Below, piece by piece: positions 16,796-27,300 of a DNA stretch of 64,000 nt. Within the stretch, counting starts at the first letter, position 1. Every line of letters begins with the position of its first letter. The stretch is from an uncultured Eubacteriales bacterium (GTDB lineage Bacteria; Bacillota; Clostridia; Christensenellales; Aristaeellaceae). The stretch spans positions 1-64,000 of the forward strand of contig CADAPM010000005.1 of the NCBI GenBank assembly GCA_902789795.1, given 5' to 3'. Below the pieces are notes generated by a model. That model ran no database searches. It was not told where the DNA came from and was given only the letters and a program-made list of their open reading frames with translations. Position numbers and translations under genes: made by a program.

Positions 16796-17728
16796 ATGGC
16801 GTATGATTTGACTCAGCCTCTCGTCATTGGCATCTCCTCCCGCGCTCTGTTCGACCTGGAGGAGGAAAACCGCATTTTTGAAGAACGCGGCCTCAACGAG
16901 TATGTCCATTACCAGATGGAAAACGAAGGCGAGATCCTGAAAAAGGGCGTCGCCTTTCCCCTGATCCGCGCTTTCCTGAAGCTGAACGAGCTGTCGACCG
17001 ACCACCGGCTAGTGGAAGTGATCATCATGTCGCGAAACAGCCCAGACACCAGCCTGCGCATCTTCCGGTCCATCGCCCATTACGGCCTGGACATCAGCCG
17101 CGCAGCCCTCACCAGCGGCGCGCCCGTCTCCCCCTACCTGAAGGCTTTCCGCACGGACCTTTTCCTTTCGGCCTATGAGCCTGACGTGCAGGACGCTATC
17201 AACGCGGGCATCGCCGCCGGTGTGCTCCTGACCGGTTCCAACCAGAGAAGCGGCGATGAGCATATCAGCCAGATCCGCATCGCCTTTGACGGCGACGCGG
17301 TGCTTTTCGGCGCGGAAGCGGAGCGCATCTTCCAGCACGACGGCATCGAGGCCTTCCAGACCCATGAGCGCGAGCACGCCGATGAACCGCTCTCCAAGGG
17401 CCCCTTCGCCAATTTCCTGATGACGCTTTCCAACCTCCAGACCATGTTCCCCGACCGGGAGCACGCGCCGATCCGCACGGCCCTGGTCACCTCCCGCAGC
17501 GCTCCCGCGCACGAGCGCGCGATCAAGACGCTGCGCTACTGGAACGTGCGCGTGGACGAAGCCTTCTTCCTGGGTGGCGTGCGCAAGCGGGAGATCCTGG
17601 AGCAGTTCGGCGCGCATATCTTCTTTGACGACCAGCACATCCACACCGATCCCGCCAGCGAGATCACGCCTGCTGCCATCGTCCCCTACCGGGCCGGTGA
17701 CGATCCGGAGACTGAATGCGATGAGTAA
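16796..17728 (+). CDS. cytosolic 5'-nucleotidase (NT5C1-like)
   Basis: A 310-residue protein resembling the cytosolic 5'-nucleotidase I family, which hydrolyses AMP and similar nucleotides in the cytoplasm. It starts LVIGISSRALFDLEEENRIF with the HAD-type nucleophile region, followed by VEVIIMSRNSPDTSLRIF, ISRAALTSGAPVSPYL, RIAFDGDAVLFGAEAERIF and a C-terminal HIFFDDQHIH. There is no signal peptide. ATG 16796 was taken, though GTG 16787 is possible; GGTG is the only ribosome binding site seen. Its end overlaps the GH2 gene by eight bases. Its presence in a glycan operon is unexpected. Confidence 0.85.
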   Translation: MAYDLTQPLVIGISSRALFDLEEENRIFEERGLNEYVHYQMENEGEILKKGVAFPLIRAFLKLNELSTDHRLVEVIIMSRNSPDTSLRIFRSIAHYGLDISRAALTSGAPVSPYLKAFRTDLFLSAYEPDVQDAINAGIAAGVLLTGSNQRSGDEHISQIRIAFDGDAVLFGAEAERIFQHDGIEAFQTHEREHADEPLSKGPFANFLMTLSNLQTMFPDREHAPIRTALVTSRSAPAHERAIKTLRYWNVRVDEAFFLGGVRKREILEQFGAHIFFDDQHIHTDPASEITPAAIVPYRAGDDPETECDE

Positions 17729-19373
17729 AGCATATCCTCGCCCGCTCATGAAGCGGGACAGCTATTATCCACTGGACGGCGAATGGTCGCTGAACGGGCA
17801 GCCCATTCAGGTGCCCTATCCCCCGCAGGCCCCGTTATCTGGCTGGAAGTGCGAGGTGCCCGAACAGCTCACCTACCAGAAGGCTTTTGAGCTGCCGGAG
17901 AGCTTCCTGCAGGACGGCTGCCATGTCCTTTTGCATTTTGGCGCGGTCGATCAGACCGCTCAGGTCTATCTGAATGACCGCTTCGTCTGCGCTCACGAGG
18001 GCGGATACCTCCCCTTTGAAGCCGACATCACGCCGCTGCTTCGTCCCGGGAGCAACGAATTGAGGGTCAAAGCCGAGGACAGGCTGTCTCATATCTACCC
18101 CTATGGGAAACAGACCAAGCGCCCTCACGGCATGTGGTACACCCCGGTCTCCGGCATCTGGCAGAGCGTATGGCTGGAGCAGGTGCCCGAACAGTACGTG
18201 ACAAATCTCAGGATCAGCGCGGACCTGGACAGCGTGACGCTGACCGTCGAAACGAATACAGCTTCCGGCGAAGCCAAAGTCCTGATCGACGGCCTCGATG
18301 CGAAGACGGTCACGGTCGGAGAAGCGGTCCGGATCCCCATCCCCGATCCGCAGCTGTGGAACCCCGCGTCCCCGCATCTGTATCATTTTGCCGTACAGTT
18401 TGGCCAGGATCGTGTCACCAGCTACTTTGCGCTGCGGACCGTATCTGTCATGAACGACGTTCACGGCGGCCCGGTCATCGCCCTGAACGGGCAGCCTGTT
18501 TTCCTGAACGGGTTGCTGGATCAGGGCTACCATCCGGACGGCCTCTTCCTCCCCGGCGATGAGGAGACCTATGAGCGCGATATCCTTCACGCCAAATCTC
18601 TGGGCTACAACACGCTGCGCAAGCATATCAAGGTCGAGCCGGAAACCTTCTATGAGGCGTGCGACCGCCTGGGCATGCTGGTGATCCAGGACATGGTGAA
18701 CGCCGGGCCCTACCATTACGTGATCGATACCGTGCTGCCCAACCTGGGCTTCAAGCGCAGGCCGGACTTCGTGCCGGGCGGCAGGAAGCGGAAAGCTTTT
18801 TTTGAAGCCCACTGCCGCGGCATCCAGGACCATCTTGCCGGCCATCCCTGTGTGATCGCCTATACCATCTTCAATGAGGGCTGGGGCCAGTATGACACCA
18901 GCCGCATCTACCGGATGCTGAAGCGCCGGGATCCTTCCCGGCTGTACCTCTCCTATTCCGGGTGGTTCAAGGGCTACGAGACGGATATCGACACGGAGCA
19001 CATCTACTTTCGCAACGAGGTCCTCGTGAGGCATGACCGCCCGCTGCTTTTGACCGAATGCGGCGGCTATACCTATGATGTGCGTCCGGATAATCAGCAG
19101 GAGACCTACGGATACGGCAAGACAAGCTCCCCCGCTGAGCTGACCGACTGCATCGAGACCCTTTTCCGAGAAATGGTGCTGCCCTCCATCGCAAAGGGCC
19201 TGAACGGCGTGATCTATACGCAGCTGACAGACGTGGAAAACGAGATCAACGGACTCTACACCTATGACCGCCAGGTCTGCAAAGTCATTCCCGAGCGCAT
19301 GAGTGCCCTGGCGCGGGAGGCTCAGGACGCGTTCGACCGTTTTGTTCATGATCAGATGCCGGAGGTACAATAA
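17721..19373 (+). CDS. glycoside hydrolase family 2 protein
   Basis: A 550-residue GH2 enzyme, short for the family and without a signal peptide, so cytoplasmic. Order of domains: sugar-binding jelly roll (about 10-165; WSLNGQPIQVPYPPQ, LHFGAVDQTAQVYLN), an immunoglobulin-like domain (about 170-255) and the TIM barrel. The acid/base is Glu386 in IFNEGWGQY and the nucleophile is probably Glu446 in LLTECGGY. Beta-galactosidase, glucuronidase and mannosidase activities are all found in GH2 and cannot be told apart here. ATG 17721 overlaps the nucleotidase stop; the next gene begins at the base after the stop. A longer open frame upstream is out of context. Confidence 0.88.
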   Translation: MSKAYPRPLMKRDSYYPLDGEWSLNGQPIQVPYPPQAPLSGWKCEVPEQLTYQKAFELPESFLQDGCHVLLHFGAVDQTAQVYLNDRFVCAHEGGYLPFEADITPLLRPGSNELRVKAEDRLSHIYPYGKQTKRPHGMWYTPVSGIWQSVWLEQVPEQYVTNLRISADLDSVTLTVETNTASGEAKVLIDGLDAKTVTVGEAVRIPIPDPQLWNPASPHLYHFAVQFGQDRVTSYFALRTVSVMNDVHGGPVIALNGQPVFLNGLLDQGYHPDGLFLPGDEETYERDILHAKSLGYNTLRKHIKVEPETFYEACDRLGMLVIQDMVNAGPYHYVIDTVLPNLGFKRRPDFVPGGRKRKAFFEAHCRGIQDHLAGHPCVIAYTIFNEGWGQYDTSRIYRMLKRRDPSRLYLSYSGWFKGYETDIDTEHIYFRNEVLVRHDRPLLLTECGGYTYDVRPDNQQETYGYGKTSSPAELTDCIETLFREMVLPSIAKGLNGVIYTQLTDVENEINGLYTYDRQVCKVIPERMSALAREAQDAFDRFVHDQMPEVQ

Positions 19374-20432
19374 ATGCTTGATATCGTTGCGCGCTTCAAA
19401 CTACAGGGGACCCCGATCGGATGCATCGAATTCGGGTCCGGGCACATCAACCGGACCTATCTGGTCGTCACGAACCAGCCCCATCTGTATGTCCTGCAGA
19501 ATGTGAATACCCACACCTTCCCCGATGCCCGCGGGCTGATGCGTAATGTGATCATGGTCACCGAGCACATCCGCAAGAAGGTCCAGGACCCGCGCCAGGT
19601 GCTCGAGCTGGTGCCCACGGTGGACGGCCAAATGTATATCCTGGAGGATGGCAACCAACTGTGGCGCGTGTATGAATATGTTAACGGCAGCATCTGCCTG
19701 GACCAGGCGGAGAGCGTTGAGGATTTCCGCCAGTCCGGAAAAGCCTTCGGCACCTTCCAGCGCCAGCTGGCGGATTTCCCGGCGGAAGAGCTGACGGAAG
19801 TCATCCCCAACTTCCACCACACGCCCAGGCGCTATGAGGCCCTGCACCGCGCCATCGAGCAGGACTGTATGAACCGGGCTTCCCAGGTGAAGGAGGAGAT
19901 CGCCTTCTTCCTGGAACGCGAAGCTTCCGCCGGGGAGCTGACCGGCCTGCTGGCCTCCGGTCAGCTGCCGCTGCGCGTGACCCACAACGACACCAAGCTC
20001 AACAACGTCATGCTGGATGAAAAGACGCGGGAACCCCTGTGCATCGTCGATCTGGATACGGTGATGCCCGGCCTGGCGGCCTATGATTTCGGCGACGCGA
20101 TCCGCTTCGGCGCGTCCGAGGCGACGGAGGATGAGCGCGACTTGAGCAAGGTGCGCATGTCGCTGGAGCTGTACCGCGCGTTTACCGAGGGCTTCCTCTC
20201 GGTCTGCGGGGAGAGCCTGACTGAGCGGGAACGGGAGACGCTGCCCGAAGGGGCGCGGCTGATGACCATAGAAAACGGCATCCGCTTCCTGACGGATTAT
20301 CTGCAGGGCGACACTTATTTCCATATCGCCCGGCCCGAGCACAACCTGGACCGTGCCAGGACCCAGATGGTCCTGACCCGCGACATGGAAAGCAAGTGGG
20401 CGGACATGAAGCGCATCATCCGGGAAGTGTGA
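19374..20432 (+). CDS. phosphotransferase, N-acetylhexosamine 1-kinase (NahK)-like
   Basis: A 352-residue aminoglycoside-phosphotransferase-fold kinase, close in length and motifs to NahK of the bifidobacterial lacto-N-biose pathway: FGSGHINRTYLV nucleotide loop, WRVYEYVNGSICLDQ hinge, catalytic loop RVTHNDTKLNNVML (Asp206) and metal site CIVDLDTVMPGLAAYDFGDAIR. NahK makes GlcNAc/GalNAc-1-phosphate. Its start abuts the GH2 stop directly (TAAATG), so GH2 release of an N-acetylhexosamine followed by its phosphorylation is an attractive but unproven pathway. No uridylyltransferase or epimerase is found nearby to complete it. Confidence 0.8.
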   Translation: MLDIVARFKLQGTPIGCIEFGSGHINRTYLVVTNQPHLYVLQNVNTHTFPDARGLMRNVIMVTEHIRKKVQDPRQVLELVPTVDGQMYILEDGNQLWRVYEYVNGSICLDQAESVEDFRQSGKAFGTFQRQLADFPAEELTEVIPNFHHTPRRYEALHRAIEQDCMNRASQVKEEIAFFLEREASAGELTGLLASGQLPLRVTHNDTKLNNVMLDEKTREPLCIVDLDTVMPGLAAYDFGDAIRFGASEATEDERDLSKVRMSLELYRAFTEGFLSVCGESLTERERETLPEGARLMTIENGIRFLTDYLQGDTYFHIARPEHNLDRARTQMVLTRDMESKWADMKRIIREV

Positions 20433-20457
20433 CGAGCGTCACAGACGAGGTATACCT

Positions 20458-21090
20458 ATGAAGCTGATCTCACTGACCTTTGACGACGGGCCGAACACGG
20501 TCACGACGCCCCAGGTACTCGATCTGTTGGAGGAGCACGGCATTTCCGCTTCCTTTTTCCTGATCGCCGACCGGATCGATCCGGATTCCGCCGCAGTCGT
20601 CCGACGCGCGCTTAGTCTGGGCTGCGAGATCGAAAACCACTCGACGACCCACAGCATGATGGCCGGGATGACGCCTGACCAGATCCGCCTGGAGGTCGAT
20701 CACTGCACGCAAATGATCGTGGACATCACGGGACGCCCGCCGCGCTTTTTTCGCCCGCCCTATATCGACGTGAGCCGTACGCTTTTTAACGAGATCGGCC
20801 TCACCTTCATCAGCGGCACGGGCTGCAAGGACTGGATGCCCGAAACGACGGTGGAGGAGCGAATCGAGATCATGCTGGACAATGCGAAGGACGGAGAGAT
20901 CTTCCTCCTGCACGACATGACCGGCAACGACAACACCGTCACCGCGTTAAAAACGGTCATCCCCGAGCTCAAGAAGAGAGGCTTCGGTTTCATCACCTGC
21001 GGGCAGCTGTTCGACCGATATGAGATCGTACCAAAGCACGATTATCTCTATTCCAACGTCTTTCAGACGGAACCCCAAAACAAACTTTGA
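20458..21090 (+). CDS. polysaccharide deacetylase (NodB-like)
   Basis: A 210-residue carbohydrate esterase 4 domain without signal peptide. It carries the metal site: TFDDGPN (motif 1, Asp9-Asp10), NHSTTHS (motif 2, H-x3-H), RFFRPPYID (motif 3, arginine) and a late LHD in IFLLHDMTG (motif 5). It would remove N- or O-acetyl groups from chitooligosaccharide-like or N-acetylglucosamine-containing sugars in the cytoplasm. It is the last gene of the operon, 25 bases after the kinase and before a strong bidirectional terminator. Substrate inferred from the operon. Confidence 0.88.
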   Translation: MKLISLTFDDGPNTVTTPQVLDLLEEHGISASFFLIADRIDPDSAAVVRRALSLGCEIENHSTTHSMMAGMTPDQIRLEVDHCTQMIVDITGRPPRFFRPPYIDVSRTLFNEIGLTFISGTGCKDWMPETTVEERIEIMLDNAKDGEIFLLHDMTGNDNTVTALKTVIPELKKRGFGFITCGQLFDRYEIVPKHDYLYSNVFQTEPQNKL

Positions 21091-21100
21091 TCAGCGATAC

Positions 21101-21145
21101 AAAAGAACACGCAGCCAGCCTCAGTGACTGACTGCGTGTTCTTTT
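21101..21145. terminator. bidirectional terminator between glycan operon and eno
   Basis: A perfect 14-base-pair stem, AAAAGAACACGCAG (21101-21114) with 21132-21145, has A and T runs at its two ends. It therefore works as an intrinsic terminator on both strands between convergent genes. Confidence 0.88.
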
Positions 21146-21155
21146 ATGACCGGAA

Positions 21156-22457
<1,302 letters not shown>

Positions 22458-22546
22458 TCATCCTTTCTGTATACACGCCGTCTTAACGGCTGTTTGGGGA
22501 ATAGACTAATGAACCGCAAGACAGCGCCTTGCTTTTCACCGGAGTG

Positions 22547-22574
22547 ATTATAACATAAGCAAGGCATTTGTCAA
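22547..22574 (-). promoter_or_regulatory. eno promoter
   Basis: On the minus strand TTGACA (22569-22574), a 16-base spacer and an extended -10, TGTTATAAT (hexamer 22547-22552), make a near-perfect promoter. The leader is about 90 bases and holds a small GCCGT/ACGGC hairpin. Such strength suits a highly expressed glycolytic gene. Confidence 0.8.
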
Positions 22575-22662
22575 GGAAAACACGGTATATCGCCTGATAT
22601 TCCGCCTATGCTTTTTTCGCAACATTTGACGATAAATCGATTGTAAATCCATGAACATTTTA

Positions 22663-22691
22663 TTGCGTAACGGGAACCGCTGTGTTATAAT
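22663..22691 (+). promoter_or_regulatory. promoter of the secreted unknown protein
   Basis: TTGCGT (22663-22668), 17 bases and an extended -10, TGTTATAAT (hexamer 22686-22691), lie 62 bases before the start at 22754. With the eno promoter this defines a divergent 300-base intergenic region that holds no other gene. Confidence 0.75.
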
Positions 22692-22753
22692 CAGTTAACG
22701 GACCATAAAAGTCTGAATGAAGCGCCTGATGATCAGGCAGAAAGGAAACGAAC

Positions 22754-24247
22754 ATGAAAAAAATACTTGCATTGGTGCTCGCGCTGGCCATGACCCTGTC
22801 CATGAGCGCAGTCAGCTTCGCAGAACCGGCAGAAGCGGTCACTTACAGCAATTTTTCTGAACACCTGATGGCCTTCCTGAACGGCCTTAACCTGCAGGAG
22901 AAGGATCTCTATCTGGCTGCGAACGTCCAGGACCAGACCTATCAGCTGCTGGTCGGCATGAACGACGAAGGCGTCATCAACGTGATGGCCGGTCAGGATC
23001 AGCAGGAGATCGGGACCCTGCAGGTGGACGATGAAGCCGCTTACCTGAGCTATCAGGGCAGCATCATGGGCCTCAAGGCCGAGACGATCCAGAACTTCAT
23101 CAACAACCTGCCCCAGAAGGCGATGGATTATCTTGCCCAGCTGGGCATCGATCCCCAGCAGCTGACCACTGACGTCCAGACCCTGATGGGCCTGTTCCAG
23201 AAGGTGGCCGAAAAGCTGCAGCCCGCTTACGTGCAGACCGAGGAAGGCGATGTCCTGACTGTCTCCCTCGACACCGAAAACTATTCCGAGGTCTATGCGC
23301 AGGTCATCGACGAGCTGCTGAGCGACGCCTCCTTCCAGGACATCCTGGCGCGCTACCTGCCCATGCTCGGCGCTGAGTATAACGCCGAAGAAGTCGCTTC
23401 CGCCTGGCAGTCCGCCCGCGGCCAGATCGTGGACATAGTCAAACAGTGGAAGCAGGTGATCACCGTCAATCAGACCACCGGCGATTTCACCCTCGATTTC
23501 GATATGCCCATGCCCGGCGGCACCGCTTCCGCGCTGTTTGGCAGCGGCAACGTGAATGAAAACGGCATGAATGGCTCCTTCACCTTGACTGCCAAGCAGG
23601 GCGAGACCGAGATGAAGGAAGAGATCACCATCAGTGCTGAGAAGACCTCTCCCTGGCTTGAGGCTCCCAATAAGTTCAGCGAGTCCGTGGTCGTCTATCA
23701 GAATGGCCAGGAAGCTGTGACCATGAATGCCTCCTACGAGCTCGACATGTTCGGCACTCCCGTCAACTGCCTGGTCACCATGGCTCAGCAGGGCCAGGAG
23801 ATCATCCGCATGGAGTATGCGGACGGCACCTTCGTCGCAACCGCTCAGGGCCAGGAAGTGCTCTTCATCCAGTACAAGGACGGCGTCTTTACCGCTCGCG
23901 CCCAGGGCGTGGTGATTACCGTGCAGAAGGCCGAGGAAGATGCTGATCACATCACCTTCGAGATGGCGGTGACCCAGAACGGCGAAACCCAGAAGGTTTA
24001 CCTCGTATGCTCCATTGCCGCCGACGACAGCGGCAGCGAATACCTGCAGATCGCGCTGACCGACGGCCAGACGACCCCCGTGGTCGCTCAGGTGCTGCAG
24101 ACCGAAAAACAGGCCTTCAGCCTGCTCAAGGATCAGGAGACCCTGAATTGGATCACCGAAGAACAGCTGAACGGCCTGCTGGATAACGTGATCGCCAGCA
24201 TCGTGGCCGAGGCCCAGCAGCAGATCGGCACCGTCGTCGAATACTAA
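22754..24247 (+). CDS. secreted protein of unknown function
   Basis: A 497-residue exported protein with a clear signal peptide (MKKILALVLALAMTLSMSAVSFA, cut before EPAEA). The rest is mostly beta-strand-rich, glutamine- and glutamate-rich sequence with short repeats of the type ...YVQTEEGDVLTVSLDTENY and EIIRMEYADGTFVATAQGQEVLFIQYKDGVF, suggesting a beta-sheet repeat fold. No catalytic motif, lipobox, sortase signal or membrane anchor is seen, so it should be released or held loosely in the wall. Family not recognised. It has its own promoter and a terminator-like hairpin after it. Confidence 0.8.
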   Translation: MKKILALVLALAMTLSMSAVSFAEPAEAVTYSNFSEHLMAFLNGLNLQEKDLYLAANVQDQTYQLLVGMNDEGVINVMAGQDQQEIGTLQVDDEAAYLSYQGSIMGLKAETIQNFINNLPQKAMDYLAQLGIDPQQLTTDVQTLMGLFQKVAEKLQPAYVQTEEGDVLTVSLDTENYSEVYAQVIDELLSDASFQDILARYLPMLGAEYNAEEVASAWQSARGQIVDIVKQWKQVITVNQTTGDFTLDFDMPMPGGTASALFGSGNVNENGMNGSFTLTAKQGETEMKEEITISAEKTSPWLEAPNKFSESVVVYQNGQEAVTMNASYELDMFGTPVNCLVTMAQQGQEIIRMEYADGTFVATAQGQEVLFIQYKDGVFTARAQGVVITVQKAEEDADHITFEMAVTQNGETQKVYLVCSIAADDSGSEYLQIALTDGQTTPVVAQVLQTEKQAFSLLKDQETLNWITEEQLNGLLDNVIASIVAEAQQQIGTVVEY

Positions 24248-24297
24248 TGTTGAAGCCCTCAGGCCGACATGTCTGAATGCAGCTTCCATGTACACAG

Positions 24298-24323
24298 GCA
24301 GGGGAGGGATCATCCTCCCCTGC
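24298..24323 (+). terminator. hairpin between the secreted protein and dnaE
   Basis: Stem GCAGGGGAGG (24298-24307) with 24314-24323, six-base loop, then TTTCTGATT. It lies only 22 bases before the dnaE start, so it either ends the upstream transcript or forms a hairpin in the dnaE leader. Confidence 0.65.
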
Positions 24324-24345
24324 TTTCTGATTAAGGGAGAACGAG

Positions 24346-27300
24346 ATGGCTTTCGCTCACTTACATCTGCACAGCGAATACAGCCTGCTTGACGGCGCCT
24401 GCAGGATCAAGCGTCTGATCCCGCGCTTAAAAGAGCTCGGGCAGGATTCCTGCGCCATCACCGACCACGGGGTCCTGTACGGCGCGGTGGAATTCTGGTC
24501 CGCCATGACGGACGCGGGGCTCCATCCGGTGATCGGCTGCGAAATGTACGTCGCGGAAAACCGGCTCGTCCAGCAGCGCGGCATGGCGCATCTCATCCTC
24601 CTGTGCGAAAACGAAACGGGCTACCGCAACCTTTGCCTGCTGGACAGCCTGGCCTTTACAGAAGGCTTCTATTACAAGCCGCGCATCGACTACGCCCTCC
24701 TGGAAGAGCACCACGAAGGCCTGATCGCCCTGTCGGCCTGCCTGTCCGGCGACCTGAGCCGGGCGCTGCTGGACGGCAGATATGAGGACGCGCGCGCCTT
24801 TGCCCTGCGCATGTCCGAGATCATGGGCAAGGACCACTTCTACATCGAGCTCATGGATCACGGCCTGCCGGATGAAAAGACCGTGCTCCCCCGCCTCGTG
24901 CGCCTTTCCGAGGAGACGGGCATCCCCATGGTGGTGACCAACGACTGCCATTACCTGACCCAGGAGGACAGCGAGGCTCAGGAAGTGCTGATGTGCATCC
25001 AGACCGGGAAGACCCTGGAAGACGATAAGCGGATGCGCCTGCAGACAGACCAGCTCTATGTGAAATCCGAAGCGGAGATGCGCGAGCTGTTCCCCGCCTT
25101 CGGGGACGCTATCGAGCGCACGGAGGAGATCGCCAAGCGCTGCCAGCTGAACTTCGACTTCAAGACCATCCACCTCCCCCGCTATCCCATTGAGACCGGC
25201 GAAACGGCGGAACAGATGCTCAGGCGTCTCTGCACCGAGGGCTTGAGCCAGCGTTACGCGCCGGACCGGCAGGACGCGAAGGACCGCCTGGAATACGAGC
25301 TTTCCGTCATCATCCAGATGGGCTATGTGGATTATTTCCTGATCGTCTGGGACTTTATCCGCTACGCCAGGGAGCACGGCATCATGGTGGGTCCCGGGCG
25401 CGGCAGCGGCGCAGGCAGCATCGTGGCCTATTCCCTGGGCATCACGCAGCTGGATCCCCTCAAATACCAGCTCCTGTTTGAGCGCTTTCTGAACCCCGAG
25501 CGCGTGACCATGCCCGATATCGACGTGGATTTCTGCTACGAACGGCGTCAGGAAGTAATCGAGTACGTGGCCCGCCGCTATGGGCAGGATCACGTGAGCC
25601 AGATCATCACCTTCGGCACCATGGCCGCCCGCGCGGCCGTGCGGGATGTGGGCCGGGTGCTCGGATACAGCTATCAGGAGACGGATAACATCGCCAAGGC
25701 GATCCCCAACGACCTGGGCATGACCCTGAACAAGGCCCTGGAGCAGAGCAAGGACCTGAAACTGCTGGTGGAGACCGATCCCAGGGTCTCGAGGCTCTAT
25801 AAGATCGCGCTGCAGGTGGAGGGCATGCCCCGCCATGCCAGCACCCACGCCGCCGGCATCCTGATCACCAACAAGCCCCTGACCGAATACATCCCGCTGC
25901 AGACCAACGACGGCGTCGTGACCACCCAGTACCCCATGGGCATCGTGGAAAAGCTGGGCCTTTTGAAAATGGACTTTCTGGGCCTGCGCACGCTGACGGT
26001 CATCCGGGACACGCTCAATCTGATCAGGAAAAACGGGCGAAATATGAAACCCGAGGATATCCCCCTGGACGACCCCAACGTGTACAAAATGATCTCAAGC
26101 GGCGACACCGACGGCGTGTTCCAGCTGGAAAGCGCGGGCATGCGCAGCTTCCTGACCTCCATGCAGCCACAGAACTTTGAAGACATCATCGCTGCGATCT
26201 CCCTTTACCGTCCCGGGCCCATGGATTCCATCCCGAGATATATCTCCGGGAAACAGGACCCGTCGAGCGTACACTATGAGACGCCGCTCCTGGAGCCGAT
26301 CCTCTCGGTCACCTATGGCTGCATGGTCTATCAGGAGCAGGTCATGCAGATCGTGCGCGATCTGGCCGGTTATTCCTATGGCCGCAGCGACCTGGTGCGC
26401 CGCGCCATGGCCAAGAAAAAGCACGACGTGATGGCCAAGGAGCGCAAGTACTTCGTTTACGGCTCTGAGGAAGATCATGTGCCCGGCGCTGTCAGCCGCG
26501 GGGTGCCCGCGGAGGTCGCTGAACACATTTTCGATGAGATGACGGCTTTCGCGTCCTATGCCTTCAACAAATCCCATGCCGCCGCCTACGGCGTCGTCGC
26601 CGTGCAGACCGCGTGGCTCAAATACTATTACCCCGCAGAATTCATGGCGGCCATGATGAACTCCTTCATCGGGAACACCGTCAAGACCAACGCGTACATT
26701 CAGACCTGCCGGGATAAGAAGATCCCGGTGCTGAAGCCGGATATCAACCATTCTCAGTCCCGGTTCAGCGTCGAAAAAGACGGCAATGACAAGACCTGCA
26801 TCCGATTCGGGCTGAAGGGCATCAAAAACGTCGGGGAGCGCTGCATTGAGGAGTTCATCGCCGAGCGGGAGAACAACGGCCGCTTTGCGGACCTGATCGA
26901 CTTCTGCCGCCGCTGCGCCGGGCCCGAGCTGAACAAGCGCGCCCTGGAGTCGCTGATCAAGGCCGGGTGCTTCGACTATACCGGGATCAACCGCGCGCAG
27001 ATGCTGGGGATCTATGATACCCTGCTGGATGCCGAGAGCCGCCAGCGCAAGGTGCGCTCCACCGGTCAGCTCTCCCTGTTTGACAGTGCCTTTGGCAATT
27101 CCGCCGCGACCCGGCATGACTATCCGGACGTCCCGCCCTTCTCTTACGAGGAGATGCTGCGCCAGGAGCGCGAGATGACCGGCGTATATTTGAGCGGCCA
27201 TCCCCTCGAAAAATACCAGTCCGCCCTCAAGCGCCTGCCGGACAATACCGCCGCGATCCTCGAAGAGATCGAGGAGAGCAACGGGCTGAACATGGACGGG

